A stretch of DNA of 64,000 nt from NCBI RefSeq assembly GCF_014204915.1, contig NZ_JACHMH010000001.1:806001-870000 (forward strand). The letters are read 5' to 3'. Origin of the DNA: Crossiella cryophila (GTDB lineage Bacteria; Actinomycetota; Actinomycetes; Mycobacteriales; Pseudonocardiaceae). A program made the position numbers and the translations under genes. Every line of letters begins with the position of its first letter. Positions within the stretch are counted from its first letter, which is position 1. Under the pieces are notes generated by a model, which saw only the letters and a program-made list of their open reading frames with translations, searched no databases and was not told the origin of the DNA. Shown here in pieces: positions 52,669 to 63,902 of this stretch.

Positions 52669-54831
52669 CTAGAGCAGGCCGTCGATGCTGGCCGGGGGTC
52701 CGGGCTTGGCGAAGAGCCAGCCCTGGCCGGAGTCGCAGCCGATGGCGCGCAGGCGTTCGGCCTGGGTGGTGGTTTCCACGCCTTCGGCGGTGACGGTCAG
52801 GCCGAGGGCGTGTGCCAGGGAGACCAGGGTGGCCACGATCTGCTGGTCGACCTCGTCGCCCGCCGCGGCGGCGCGCAGGCCCTCCACGAACGAACCCGCG
52901 ATCTTGAGTTCGTGCACGGGCAGGTGGCGGAGGTAGGCCAGGTTGGAGTAGCCGGTGCCGAAGTCGTCGATGGCGATGCGCACGCCCATGTCCGACAGCG
53001 CGCACAGGGCGTCGAGCGGTTCGGCCGCGTTGCCCATGATGGCGCTCTCGGTCAGCTCGAGCTGGAGCTTGCCGGGTGGCAGGCCGGACTCGGCCAGGAT
53101 CCGGGCCACGTCGCCGACCAGGCCTGCGTCGCGGAGCTGGCGGACGGCCAGGTTCACGCTGACGAACGGGGCGGCGGCGCCGAACTCGTCGATCCAGCTG
53201 CGGGCCTGGCGGCAGGCCTGTTCCAGCACCCAGCGGCCGAGCGAGACGATCAGGCCGGTCTCCTCGGCCAGTTCGATGAACCGGTCGGGGCCGAGCCTGC
53301 CGAACTCCGGGTGCTGCCAGCGGACCAGCGCCTCCACCCCGACCACGGCGGTGTCGGTGAGCCGGACCAGCGGCTGGTAGTCCACGTAGAACTCGCCGCG
53401 CTCCAGCGCGGCCGGCATGGTCGCGGACAGGGTGAAGCGGGCCACCTCGCGGGCGTTGCGCTCGGAGTCGAACAGCGCCCAGCGGCTCTTGCCGTCGGCC
53501 TTGGCCCAGTACAGCGTGATGTCGGCGTCGCGCATCAGGTCGGCGGGGCAGGCCACGCTGGTCGGCCGCTCCACGATGCCGATGCTGGCCGAGATGGACA
53601 GCTCGTGCCCGGCCACCTTGATCGGTTCGACCAGTGCGTCCAGCACCTGTTCGGCGACCGCGATGACCTCGTCGTCGCCGGTGGTGCCGTCGAGCAGGAT
53701 GACGAACTCGTCCCCGCCCATCCTGGCCACCAGCCTGCCGGGGCCGGAGACGCAGTCGTCCAGCCGCCGGGCCACCGCGACCAGCAGCTGGTCGCCGATG
53801 TCGTGGCCGAGGCTGTCGTTGATCACCTTGAAGCCGTCGAGGTCGAGGTAGCAGAGGCCGATCCGGGCCTGCGGCTCCTTGCGGGCGAAGGCGGTGGCCA
53901 GCTCGTCCAGGAACAGCGCCCGGTTGGACAGCCCGGTCAGCGGGTCGTGCAGGGCCTGGTGCACCAGCCGGGTCTGCAGCAGGTGCCGGTCGGTGACGTC
54001 CTCGATCATCGCCACCACGTACCGCGGCGCGCCCTGCTCGTCCCTGATCAGCGAGACGGTGATGTGCGTCCAGATCTCCTGGCCGTCCCGCCTGGTCAGC
54101 CGGGAGTCCAGCCGGACGTGGTCGCGGGCGCCGGAGGCCACCGAGGCGCACATGTCCCGCAGGTCGACCCGGTCCTGCGGGTAGAGCACGTCGTGGCCCT
54201 TGCGCTGGCACAGCTCCTCGAGGGAGTAGTCCAGCATGTGCTGCAGGGAGGCATTGGCGTCCAGGAAGCGGCCGTTGGTGTCCAGGATGCCGATGCCGAT
54301 GGCGGCCTCGGTGAACACCGCGCGGAAGCGGGCCTCGCTGGCCCGGCGGGCGTGCTCGGCGGCGTCCCTGGCGTCCAGCACCGCCTGGCGGATCGCCTCC
54401 TGCTCGTCCAGGGTCCGCTCGCGCAGCGCCTGGGCGTAGCCCGCGGCCAGCGCGCCCTGCAACGCGGCGATCCTGGCCTGTAGTCGCTCGTCCGGCTCCA
54501 CCCGCAGCTCGCCGAGGAACTCATCACCCAGCAGGGCGACGGTGCGGCTCAGCGTCTCGATTCCGGTGAAATGGGCCTGGACGAGCTGGAATCCGATCTC
54601 CCGCGCCGGGGTGGCCCGGAACGGATCCGCGAACAGCGCCTGCACCAGGCGCTCGGTGTGCGCGAGCAGCAGCTGCTCCGTCTCGGCGAGGCCGAGGGAG
54701 ACATAGCTGGTACCGGCGATGGCGCGGACCCAGCTTCGGGCGAATCGCGCACAGGCCTGGTGGGTTCGGTCGGCGCCGTCAGTCACCAGCAGCCTTCCAG
54801 GGCGGAAAGAATCGCTGTTCGTCGCACTCAT
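52669..54831 (-). CDS. Diguanylate cyclase/phosphodiesterase with PAS domain (GGDEF-EAL)
   Basis: Cytosolic c-di-GMP enzyme of about 720 residues. An N-terminal helical sensor region (about 1-165) precedes a PAS domain (FRAVFTEAAIGIGILDTNGRFLDAN), a GGDEF domain with intact RMGGDEFVILLDG, and an EAL domain. EAL features are GVEALVRW, ELTESAIM, IDDFGTGYSNL and AEGVET. Two oddities: there is no RxxD inhibitory site five residues before GGDEF (RLVA instead), and the usual KID motif reads KIAG, losing the Asp. Either activity may dominate. ATG at 54831 is chosen over 54837. A GCACAC/GTGTGC inverted repeat at 52632-52657 may end the transcript. Confidence 0.92.
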   Translation of the reverse strand: MSATNSDSFRPGRLLVTDGADRTHQACARFARSWVRAIAGTSYVSLGLAETEQLLLAHTERLVQALFADPFRATPAREIGFQLVQAHFTGIETLSRTVALLGDEFLGELRVEPDERLQARIAALQGALAAGYAQALRERTLDEQEAIRQAVLDARDAAEHARRASEARFRAVFTEAAIGIGILDTNGRFLDANASLQHMLDYSLEELCQRKGHDVLYPQDRVDLRDMCASVASGARDHVRLDSRLTRRDGQEIWTHITVSLIRDEQGAPRYVVAMIEDVTDRHLLQTRLVHQALHDPLTGLSNRALFLDELATAFARKEPQARIGLCYLDLDGFKVINDSLGHDIGDQLLVAVARRLDDCVSGPGRLVARMGGDEFVILLDGTTGDDEVIAVAEQVLDALVEPIKVAGHELSISASIGIVERPTSVACPADLMRDADITLYWAKADGKSRWALFDSERNAREVARFTLSATMPAALERGEFYVDYQPLVRLTDTAVVGVEALVRWQHPEFGRLGPDRFIELAEETGLIVSLGRWVLEQACRQARSWIDEFGAAAPFVSVNLAVRQLRDAGLVGDVARILAESGLPPGKLQLELTESAIMGNAAEPLDALCALSDMGVRIAIDDFGTGYSNLAYLRHLPVHELKIAGSFVEGLRAAAAGDEVDQQIVATLVSLAHALGLTVTAEGVETTTQAERLRAIGCDSGQGWLFAKPGPPASIDGLL

Positions 54832-55278
54832 ACCCATCGCCCGACCGCGGCACACAAACCAGACTGTCCGGGTCGCCCGCTGTCCTCCTGGGTCCAGTTT
54901 GCCGTGGTCAAGGTCGTCGAGACGAGCCCCTCATCAACAAATCCGAAGCTGACCGGCAATTCCATGACGTGGCGCACACTCGCGAAGATCAGCGAAGTGG
55001 GAGCGGGTCGGCACATCGTCCTGATCCTCTCACTCGTCACCTGCGGGGATCATCGCTGATGGGGGTAATAACTCTACGATAACGCGACCAGTGGCGACAC
55101 TCCGCCACCGCGGCCGGAAAAGACGGGTCAAGTTCCCCTGACGCGTGGCTGGAGCCAACCCTTCCGCGCAGTTCCGTATCGGTTCGACGCCACGAAGGGT
55201 AGCGGTGTCCCGGGCCCGCAGAAAGCCCGAAAACCCGGGAATGATTCCCATCTCAGTCGTTTCCGCTGGCCACATGGT
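54832..55278. other. Gene-free stretch with lower GC, probable promoter of the GGDEF-EAL gene
   Basis: No convincing gene in any frame. The region upstream of the GGDEF-EAL start is noticeably A/T-richer, for example around 55060-55085. A small hairpin, GTGGCG (55091-55096) with CGCCAC (55103-55108), is present. The left part probably carries the GGDEF-EAL promoter. The right part lies after the stop of the methyltransferase gene at 55279. Confidence 0.45.
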
Positions 55279-56088
55279 CTAGACCTTCTGGCCGACCGCG
55301 GCGAAGCCGGCGAAAACTGCCGGATCCCCCTCGTACGGGGCTGCCGGGTCGGGCCGCCACAGCGGCAGCCGGACCAGTCCGGGCTCGACCAGCCGCGCCG
55401 GTCCGAACAGGCCCGCGACCTGGTCAACGGGTCGCATGGTCAGCGCACTGCCCGCCCGGCGGTAGAGCTTCTGGTGGAACTCGGCCTGCTCGCCGACCCC
55501 CTCCAGGCAGGCGTGCGAGAGCACCAGGAAGCTGCCAGGCGCCACCGCGTCCAGGTAGTGGCGGACCAGTGCGGCCGGATCGGCCTCGTCCGGCACGAAG
55601 TGCAGCACCGCCACCATCAGCACCGCGACCGGCTGGGACAAATCCAGCAGGGCCTTGGTCTGCGGCGCGTCCAGCACCCGTTCGGGTTGTCGCAAGTCGG
55701 CCTGGACGATCTCGGAGAAATCGTTACCCGCGAGCATGATTCGGCTGTGCGCTACGGCAACCGGGTCAATATCGACATAGACCACCCGGCAGTCCGGGTC
55801 GAGTTCCTGGGCCACCTCGTGCACATTGCCCACGGTCGGTATTCCGGACCCGATGTCCAGAAACTGGCGTATCCCGGCTTGTACGCAGAACTTCACCGCC
55901 CGGCGCAGGAAGGCCCGGTTCGCCTGCATGATCATGGGCAGCTCCGGCCAGTCCTCGATGGCCACCCTGGCCAGCTCCCGGTCCACCCCGAAGTTGTGCG
56001 AACCGCCCAGGTAGTAGTCATAGACCCGGGCCGCGCTCGGCCTGCTGAGGTCGATTCCCGGTGGCACCCAGCCGTGTTCCTGTTGCAC
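55279..56088 (-). CDS. SAM-dependent methyltransferase (DUF574 / Methyltransf_19), copy 2
   Basis: Class I methyltransferase of 269 residues in the S-adenosyl methyltransferase family that is expanded in actinomycetes. Signatures are PSAARVYDYYLGGSHNF at the start, FLDIGSGIPTVGNVHEVAQ (SAM-binding loop near residue 85), VVYVDIDPVAVAHSR and ADLRQPERVLD. GTG at 56088 has GGGGAGG upstream. It lies 14 bp after a paralog on the same strand. Substrate unknown; related genes are often linked to natural-product or regulator clusters. Confidence 0.88.
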   Translation of the reverse strand: MQQEHGWVPPGIDLSRPSAARVYDYYLGGSHNFGVDRELARVAIEDWPELPMIMQANRAFLRRAVKFCVQAGIRQFLDIGSGIPTVGNVHEVAQELDPDCRVVYVDIDPVAVAHSRIMLAGNDFSEIVQADLRQPERVLDAPQTKALLDLSQPVAVLMVAVLHFVPDEADPAALVRHYLDAVAPGSFLVLSHACLEGVGEQAEFHQKLYRRAGSALTMRPVDQVAGLFGPARLVEPGLVRLPLWRPDPAAPYEGDPAVFAGFAAVGQKV

Positions 56089-56102
56089 CGCGCCTCCCCG
56101 GT

Positions 56103-56909
56103 TCAGGCCTTGTAGGCGACGCCGGTGAACCCGCTGAGCTGCTCCGGCGAGCCCCAGTACTCGTCGTCGGGCTCCGGCCGCCACTGGGTCATCTGGCTCA
56201 GTCCCGGCGGCAGCAGCTCGCAGTCGCCGAAGTAGGTGAGCACCCGCTGGTGCGAGCGCATGAAGATCCGGCTGCCGGTGCGCTGGTAGAGGTCCTCGTG
56301 CTGGGCGGCCCGCTGCGGCGCGCCCTCGCTGCTGCCGTGCGAGAGCACCAGGTAGCTGCCGGAGGGCACCGCGTCCAGGTAGCGGCCGACCAGGCCGGCC
56401 GGGTCCTCCTCGTCGGCGATGAAGTGCAGTACCGCCACGAACAGCACCGCGGTCGGCTGGGACAGGTCGAGCAGCTCCCGCACCTCGGGCGAGTCCAGCA
56501 CGTCCTCGGGTTTGCGCAGGTCGGCCTGGATGACCGCGGTGTTCGGGTTGTCGCTGAGCATCAGCCTGCTGTGCGCGACCGCGATCGGGTCCACGTCCAC
56601 GTAGGCGATCCGGCAGGCGGGGTCGAAGGCCTGGGCGATCTCGTGCACGTTGCCGACGGTGGGGATGCCGGAGCCGATGTCCAGGAACTGCCGGATGCCC
56701 TGGGTCAGGCAGAACTTCACCGCGCGGCGCAGGAAGGCCCGGTTGGCGCGCAGGGCCGCCGGCAGCAGTGGCCACTGCTCGATCGCCTGCCGCGCCTGGG
56801 CCCGGTCCACCGCGAAGTTGTGCGAGCCGCCGAGGTAGTAGTCATAGACCCTGGCCGCGCTCGGCACGGTGAGGTCAAGCTCGCCCGGCGCCCAGTTCGG
56901 GCGTTCCAC
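56103..56909 (-). CDS. SAM-dependent methyltransferase (DUF574 / Methyltransf_19), copy 1
   Basis: Paralog of the gene downstream, 268 residues: PSAARVYDYYLGGSHNF, FLDIGSGIPTVGNVHEIAQ, IAYVDVDPIAVAHSR and ADLRKPEDVLD. GTG at 56909 has GGGGAG six bases upstream and gives the same length as the copy; an ATG at 56948 has no such site. The core is strongly conserved between copies, while the C-terminal third diverges, which suggests different substrates after tandem duplication. Confidence 0.88.
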   Translation of the reverse strand: MERPNWAPGELDLTVPSAARVYDYYLGGSHNFAVDRAQARQAIEQWPLLPAALRANRAFLRRAVKFCLTQGIRQFLDIGSGIPTVGNVHEIAQAFDPACRIAYVDVDPIAVAHSRLMLSDNPNTAVIQADLRKPEDVLDSPEVRELLDLSQPTAVLFVAVLHFIADEEDPAGLVGRYLDAVPSGSYLVLSHGSSEGAPQRAAQHEDLYQRTGSRIFMRSHQRVLTYFGDCELLPPGLSQMTQWRPEPDDEYWGSPEQLSGFTGVAYKA

Positions 56910-57037
56910 AGTCCGCTCCCCTGTCCGGTTCGGGTGACCAGCGAGCATACGACCAGACGAAACTCACCGGTGCCGGTTACCTGGCGAACTACCGCCGGAC
57001 GTTGAACGACCACTCGAATGGCGGCACGATCATCGCC

Positions 57038-57925
57038 GTGGACAACGGGTGGTGGCTGCTGGGACCGGGTATCGGCGGGTTCGTGGTGGCACTGGGGGTG
57101 CTCGGCTTCGGCATGCTGCGGCGCAGGCAGGCAGTGGTGCTCACCGGCACCGTGCTGCTGGCGATGGGGGCGTTGCTGCTGGTCGGCGGTGGTTTGCTGG
57201 TGGCGGATCCGAAGGCTGGGCTGACCGAGGCGCTCAAGACCGGCGGCCTGGGCGCGGGTTCGGTGGTGGCGCTGTACGCGCTCTGGCTCAACGACCGGCG
57301 GCGGCAGGTGGAGGAGCAGCGGCAGCGGCTGGACACCAGCCGGGCCGAGCACGACCGGGAGCGGGTCAGCGACGAGCGCTTCGCCAAGGCGGTGGAGCTG
57401 CTCGGGCACGAGGCGGACCAGGTGCGGGTGGGCGCGCTGCACGCGCTGGCAGGCATCGCGCGCAGCCGCCCCGAGTACGCCCAGACCGTGCTGGACATCT
57501 ACTGCGCCTACCTGCGCCGCCCGTTCGAGATGCCGGATGAGAAGAAGGGCGAGTCCCGCTACTCCAGGGAGGGCGAGGTGCGGCGCAGCGCGCAGCAGCT
57601 CATCCGGGACCTGCTGCCCAAGACCGGCGCCGACGGCCCGCGCTACAACCTGGACCTGATGGGCGCCACGCTGAGCAGGCTGGACCTCAGCGGCAGGCTG
57701 GTCGGCGGGATGCGGATCCAGGACGCCACCCTGCACCGGGTCACCCACCTGGACGGGGCTGAGTTCCACGGCAACGTCTACCTCACCAGGGCCACCTTCA
57801 AGGGCCCGCTGAACTGGGACGGGGCCCGTTTCCACCGCCGCTGCGGCCTCGGCGGGGTCAGCTGGGCGCAGCGCCCCGACCCGGCGAAAGCGACTTTCAG
57901 CACCCCGGACCAACCCTGCGGATGA
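57038..57925 (+). CDS. Two-helix membrane protein with pentapeptide-repeat-like C-terminus
   Basis: A protein of about 295 residues. Two or three membrane helices (GWWLLGPGIGGFVVALGVLGFGML, AVVLTGTVLLAMGALLLVGGGLLVA and a weaker third) are followed by a charged coiled coil (LNDRRRQVEEQRQRLDTSRAEHDRERVSDERFAKAVELLG). The C-terminal domain has A(D/N)LXX-like repeats: LDLMGATLSRLDLSG, LDGAEFHGNVYLTRATFKG, NWDGARFH. The coil-plus-repeat layout is common in actinomycete pentapeptide proteins of unknown role. The GTG at 57038 and a TTG at 57002 are both possible starts; neither has a strong ribosome site. Confidence 0.75.
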   Translation: MDNGWWLLGPGIGGFVVALGVLGFGMLRRRQAVVLTGTVLLAMGALLLVGGGLLVADPKAGLTEALKTGGLGAGSVVALYALWLNDRRRQVEEQRQRLDTSRAEHDRERVSDERFAKAVELLGHEADQVRVGALHALAGIARSRPEYAQTVLDIYCAYLRRPFEMPDEKKGESRYSREGEVRRSAQQLIRDLLPKTGADGPRYNLDLMGATLSRLDLSGRLVGGMRIQDATLHRVTHLDGAEFHGNVYLTRATFKGPLNWDGARFHRRCGLGGVSWAQRPDPAKATFSTPDQPCG

Positions 57926-58009
57926 CCCATCAGGGGTGGGTTTTCACTACAGTCGGGTCACAACGGTGCGTGTCGGGTGGACCACGAGAACGAAAGAAGG
58001 ACTGCGGCC

Positions 58010-58207
58010 ATGCTCGAAGTGTTCGGGATCGTCGCGATGATCCAGGGCTTCGGCGGGCTCATCGCCAAACAGGTCGGTGGCGAGGGCTGGCTGTTGATGC
58101 ACATGGTCCCCGAGCACCTGCAACTGCTCACCGGCCTGTCCCTGGGCCTGCTCGGCCTGGTCCTGCTGCTCACCGCGACCAGCCGCAGGCGAGCCACCAG
58201 CCCGTAA
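58010..58207 (+). CDS. Small membrane protein
   Basis: A protein of 65 residues with two hydrophobic stretches (LEVFGIVAMIQGFGGLIAKQ and LQLLTGLSLGLLGLVLLLTA) and a basic tail. AGAAGG lies before the ATG at 58010. No family is assigned. It is short but well supported by its ribosome site, codon use and the terminator that follows. Confidence 0.65.
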   Translation: MLEVFGIVAMIQGFGGLIAKQVGGEGWLLMHMVPEHLQLLTGLSLGLLGLVLLLTATSRRRATSP

Positions 58208-58211
58208 GCGA

Positions 58212-58243
58212 GAAGGGGAGGGACCAGGCGGCCCCTCCCCTTC
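58212..58243. terminator. Bidirectional hairpin terminator
   Basis: GAAGGGGAGGG (58212-58222) pairs with CCCTCCCCTTC (58233-58243) over a 10-base loop. It lies between the small membrane protein gene and the convergent purL stop. Confidence 0.7.
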
Positions 58244-58259
58244 CCAGCGTGCGAAGAAC

Positions 58260-60547
<2,288 letters not shown>

Positions 60548-60551
<4 letters not shown>

Positions 60552-61225
60552 GCCGCCACCAGCGAGTCGAGAACGGACAGGAACAGGCCGAGACCGTCGT
60601 CGGTCGGGCCGGTGAGGGCCTCGATCGCGTGCTCGGGGTGCGGCATCAGGCCGACGATCCGGCCGTTGGCGCTGGTGATGCCCGCGATGTCGTCGAGCGC
60701 GCCGTTGGGGTTGCCGCCGACGTAGCGGAACACCACCCGGCCTTCGCCCTCGAGTTCGTCCACAGTGGACTTGTCAGCGACATAGCGGCCCTCGCCGGAC
60801 TTCAGCGGCACCAGGATCTCGGCGCCCTGCTCGTACCGGGAGGTCCACGCGGTGGTGTTGTTCTCCACCCGCAGCCACTGGTCCCGGCAGACGAAGTGCA
60901 GTCCGGCGTTGCGGACCAGCGCGCCGGGCAGCAGCCCGGCCTCGCACAGGATCTGGAAACCGTTGCAGATCCCCAGCACCGGCAGACCCTTGGCCGCGGC
61001 CGTGACGACCTCGCCCATCACCGGGGCGAACCGGGCGATCGCACCAGCGCGCAGGTAGTCCCCGTAGGAGAACCCGCCGGGTACGACCACCGCGTCCACC
61101 CCGCGCAGGTCCGCGTCGGCGTGCCACAGCGGAACGGCTTCGGCCTCGGCGTAACGCACGGCGCGCAGGGCGTCGACGTCGTCGAGGGTGCCGGGAAAGG
61201 TGATGACCCCGATCCGGGGGCTCAT
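60548..61225 (-). CDS. purQ: Phosphoribosylformylglycinamidine synthase subunit I, glutaminase (PurQ)
   Basis: Class I glutamine amidotransferase of 225 residues delivering ammonia to PurL. The catalytic Cys lies in [19 protein letters not shown] near residue 88, and the His/Glu pair in [11 protein letters not shown] near 200. It starts [16 protein letters not shown]. The ATG at 61225 overlaps the purS stop (ATGA) and the 3' end overlaps purL, so the three subunits are co-translated. Confidence 0.96.
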
Positions 61226-61461
61226 GACTCGATCCGGCGGACGGTCCAGTCCTCGATCACCGGATTGGCGAGGAAGGTCTCGGCGATCTTCGCGAGAGCT
61301 TCGTCGTCGACGTTGTCGTCGACCTCCAGCTCAAAATGCTTGCCTTGGCGGACGGAGGCGATGCCATCAAATCCGAGACGGGGCAGCGCATTCGCCACCG
61401 CCTGTCCTTGCGGATCGAGGATCTCCTGCTTGGGCATGACGTCGACGACGACTCGGGCCAC
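61222..61461 (-). CDS. purS: Phosphoribosylformylglycinamidine synthase subunit PurS
   Basis: Small scaffold subunit (79 residues) that bridges PurL and PurQ and helps channel ammonia. Typical sequence: [29 protein letters not shown], then [12 protein letters not shown] and [14 protein letters not shown]. First gene of purSQL. The 155 bp between it and the divergent epimerase gene carry its promoter. Confidence 0.95.
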   Translation of the reverse strand: MARVVVDVMPKQEILDPQGQAVANALPRLGFDGIASVRQGKHFELEVDDNVDDEALAKIAETFLANPVIEDWTVRRIES

Positions 61462-61616
61462 GCGAATGCTCCTGGATTTTGCCGGGAAGCGGGACGAGAG
61501 GAGCCTACCTGACCTGCTTGTTCACTCCGCGCGCTCGATGCGTTACCGCTCTCACCCGGCGTTCGCTCTGCGCGAGATCGGTCGCGGGCCGCGCGTTGGT
61601 CCAGCAGGGTGTGGGC

Positions 61617-62612
61617 ATGCGGATTCTGGTACTGGGCGGGACGATCTTCCTTTCGAAGGCCGTCGCCGAAGAAGCGTTGCGACGTGGGCATGAAGTGGTC
61701 TGCGCGGTCCGCGGGGTCTCTGGGCAAGTGCCGGCCGGGGCGGTCACCGCGGTGGTCGACCGGAGCGCGCCGGAGGGGTTGTCGGCACTGGCCGGGGAGC
61801 GCTTCGACGCGGTGGTGGACGTGGCGAGGATCTCCTTCCCGTGGGTGCGGGACGCGCTGGAGAAGCTGGCCAAGACCACCGCGCACTGGACGTTCGTCTC
61901 CACCATCAGCGTGTACGCGGACAACGCGACGCACGGCCAGGGCACGGACGGGAAACTGGTCGAACCACTCATCGACGACGCGGCCGGGCTGCCCACCGCC
62001 GAGGTGGGCGAGCGCTACGGCCGGATCAAGGTGGCCAGCGAGAACGCGGTGCGCGAGGTCTTCGGCGAGGACGCGTTCATCCCGCGGCCAGGGCTGATCA
62101 CCGGACCGGGCGATCTTTCCGACCGGTTCGGGTACTGGCCTGCCCGGTTCGCCCGCGGCGGCCGGGTGCTGCTGCCGGATGTGCCCGGCCTGCCGTTCCA
62201 GCACATCGACGCCCGTGACTTCGCCGCCTGGATCGTGCTGGCCGCCGAGGCGCGCCTGGGCGGCACCTTCGACGCGATCAGCACCCCGTCCTCGCTGCCG
62301 GAGTTCCTCGGCGAGATCCGGGCGGCGGTGGGCACGCCGATCGAGCCCGCGCTGGCCGACGAGGCCAGGCTGACGGAGCTGAAGGTGGCGCCATGGGGCG
62401 GACCGCGCTCGCTGCCGCTGTGGCTGCCCGCGAACTACCAGGGCATGGCCTCGCACCAGGCCCAGCCCGCACTGGACGCGGGCCTGACCATCCGGCCGGT
62501 CGCGGAGACCGCGCTGGACACCCTGGCCTGGGAACGCGAGCTGGGGCTGGACCGGGTGCGCAAGGCCGGGCTGAGCGCGGCCGAGGAGGCCGAGGTGCTG
62601 GCACAGCTCTGA
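61617..62612 (+). CDS. NAD-dependent epimerase/dehydratase family protein
   Basis: Extended short-chain dehydrogenase of 331 residues. The Rossmann start is RILVLGGTIFLSKAVAEEALRRGHEV, in which FLSKAV replaces the common FLGR. FDAVVDVARISFPWVRDALE, WTFVSTISVYADN and RYGRIKVASENAVREVFG (in place of a full YxxxK) follow, with FQHIDARDFAAWIV later. The catalytic Tyr/Lys pair therefore appears modified. The ATG at 61617 is chosen; the frame is open to 61479. Possible roles are a nucleotide-sugar epimerase or a reductase; the substrate cannot be inferred. Confidence 0.82.
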   Translation: MRILVLGGTIFLSKAVAEEALRRGHEVVCAVRGVSGQVPAGAVTAVVDRSAPEGLSALAGERFDAVVDVARISFPWVRDALEKLAKTTAHWTFVSTISVYADNATHGQGTDGKLVEPLIDDAAGLPTAEVGERYGRIKVASENAVREVFGEDAFIPRPGLITGPGDLSDRFGYWPARFARGGRVLLPDVPGLPFQHIDARDFAAWIVLAAEARLGGTFDAISTPSSLPEFLGEIRAAVGTPIEPALADEARLTELKVAPWGGPRSLPLWLPANYQGMASHQAQPALDAGLTIRPVAETALDTLAWERELGLDRVRKAGLSAAEEAEVLAQL

Positions 62613-62617
62613 GCGCG

Positions 62618-62653
62618 GGCCCGCCCGGCCGATGGGGGTCGACCGGGCGGGCC
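62618..62653. terminator. Bidirectional hairpin terminator
   Basis: GGCCCGCCCGG (62618-62628) pairs with CCGGGCGGGCC (62643-62653) over a 14-base loop, between the epimerase stop and the convergent protease stop. Confidence 0.7.
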
Positions 62654-62675
62654 GTGTCTCAGCACAGTCGGAGCC

Positions 62676-63818
62676 TCAGAGCAGGTTGCCGATCTTCTGC
62701 GCCACCAGGTCGATGCGCACGCCCTGGTTCGGGCAGCCGCCGAAGTGGTGCAGGCCGATCACCTTGTGCGTGTTGCCGGAGAGCACCGGCGAACCGGAGG
62801 AGCCGCCCTCGGTGTCGCACATGTAGGAGATGTCGCTCTGCGGGCTGCTGCCGTTCACCCGCACCGCGCGGACCTGGCAGTTGCCGCTCGGGCTCTGGTC
62901 GTCCTTGAGCGAGAGCTTCTTCAGCTTGCCGGCCGGGTGACCGATCACGTACATCCGCTCACCGACCGCGGGCACCCGGACGTCCAGCTCCAGGAAGCCG
63001 AAGCCGGAGATCGCGGCGAAGTTGTTGACCTCGAACAGGGTGTAGTCCAGACCCGCGTCGGTGCTGAGCACCTTGGCGGCCAGCACCTTGGTCGGCGTGC
63101 TGGTGGTGCCGTTGCAGGTCGGGCACTGGTAGTTGAACCACATCTCGATGCCCGCGGTGCTGGTGAAGCAGTGGTTGTTGGTCAGGGACCGGTTGTTGGG
63201 CCCGACCCGCCAGGCGGTGCACAGCGAGGAGCCGTTGCGCAGCAGCTTGGCCACCGGCTTGGTGCGGGCGAACTCGGTCGGGTTCGAGGTCTGGTAGCAG
63301 GCCACGTCCTGGTAGTTGTTGGTGCCGCAGATGCTGCGGGTCTGCTTGTCCTGCACCGCCTTGAACTCCGCCGGGGTGAAGCCGCGGGTCAGCTTGTCCA
63401 CGGTGGCGGTGGAATCGGGCGAGGCCGGGCCGCCGTCCTTGCCGGACAGGGTCAGCACCGCGGCCTCGCCGGTGACCGACATGGCCCAGAACCCGGTCGC
63501 GTCCGGGCTGGCGTCCAGGTCGTCAACGCCGGTGTAGGTGTAGCTCTCCCGGCCGCTGGGGTCGGAAATGCGCAGCACATCACCGGATCGCAGTTTCAGG
63601 CCGGTGACGTGTGCCTTGACGTAGCCGGATTCCGCGCGCCGCAGGGTCAGCGCGCCCTCGCCACCGGCAATTGTGTGCGCCACGTTTTCCTCGGCGCCGA
63701 CCTTCTCGTCCTGGGGCACACTCGCCGCGGCTGCCGGGGCCGGGGCGGAAAATCCGAACGAGCCCGCCGCCGGGATGGCCATGGCGGCAACCAGGAACAA
63801 TTTCGTAATTCTGTTCAT
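62676..63818 (-). CDS. Secreted serine protease, lysyl-endopeptidase/trypsin-like fold
   Basis: Exported protease of 380 residues. The signal peptide (LFLVAAMAIPAAGSFGFSAPAPAAAA) is followed by a propeptide or N-terminal beta domain of about 120 residues (VKAHVTGLKLRSGDVLRISDPSGRESYTYTG). The protease domain starts near residue 160 with triad His216 (LTNNHCFTS), Asp258 (GLDYTLFEV) and Ser341 (GGSSGSPVL). At least seven cysteines, including the CPTC pair, indicate disulfides. Domain order recalls bacterial lysyl endopeptidase and similar S1 proteases. GAGG five bases upstream favours ATG at 63818 over GTG at 63824. Confidence 0.88.
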   Translation of the reverse strand: MNRITKLFLVAAMAIPAAGSFGFSAPAPAAAASVPQDEKVGAEENVAHTIAGGEGALTLRRAESGYVKAHVTGLKLRSGDVLRISDPSGRESYTYTGVDDLDASPDATGFWAMSVTGEAAVLTLSGKDGGPASPDSTATVDKLTRGFTPAEFKAVQDKQTRSICGTNNYQDVACYQTSNPTEFARTKPVAKLLRNGSSLCTAWRVGPNNRSLTNNHCFTSTAGIEMWFNYQCPTCNGTTSTPTKVLAAKVLSTDAGLDYTLFEVNNFAAISGFGFLELDVRVPAVGERMYVIGHPAGKLKKLSLKDDQSPSGNCQVRAVRVNGSSPQSDISYMCDTEGGSSGSPVLSGNTHKVIGLHHFGGCPNQGVRIDLVAQKIGNLL

Positions 63819-63902
63819 ACGCACCTCACCGCAGGGTTGGGAGGGGACGATCTCGATCGTCCGGTGCGGTGATTGGCGCCGTCACTCGTTCAAGCGCCGT
63901 AA

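Noticed and set aside
55030-55275. An 81-codon minus-strand frame in the low-GC gap before the methyltransferases
   Set aside because: No ribosome site, no recognisable motif and no codon bias; better read as non-coding sequence.
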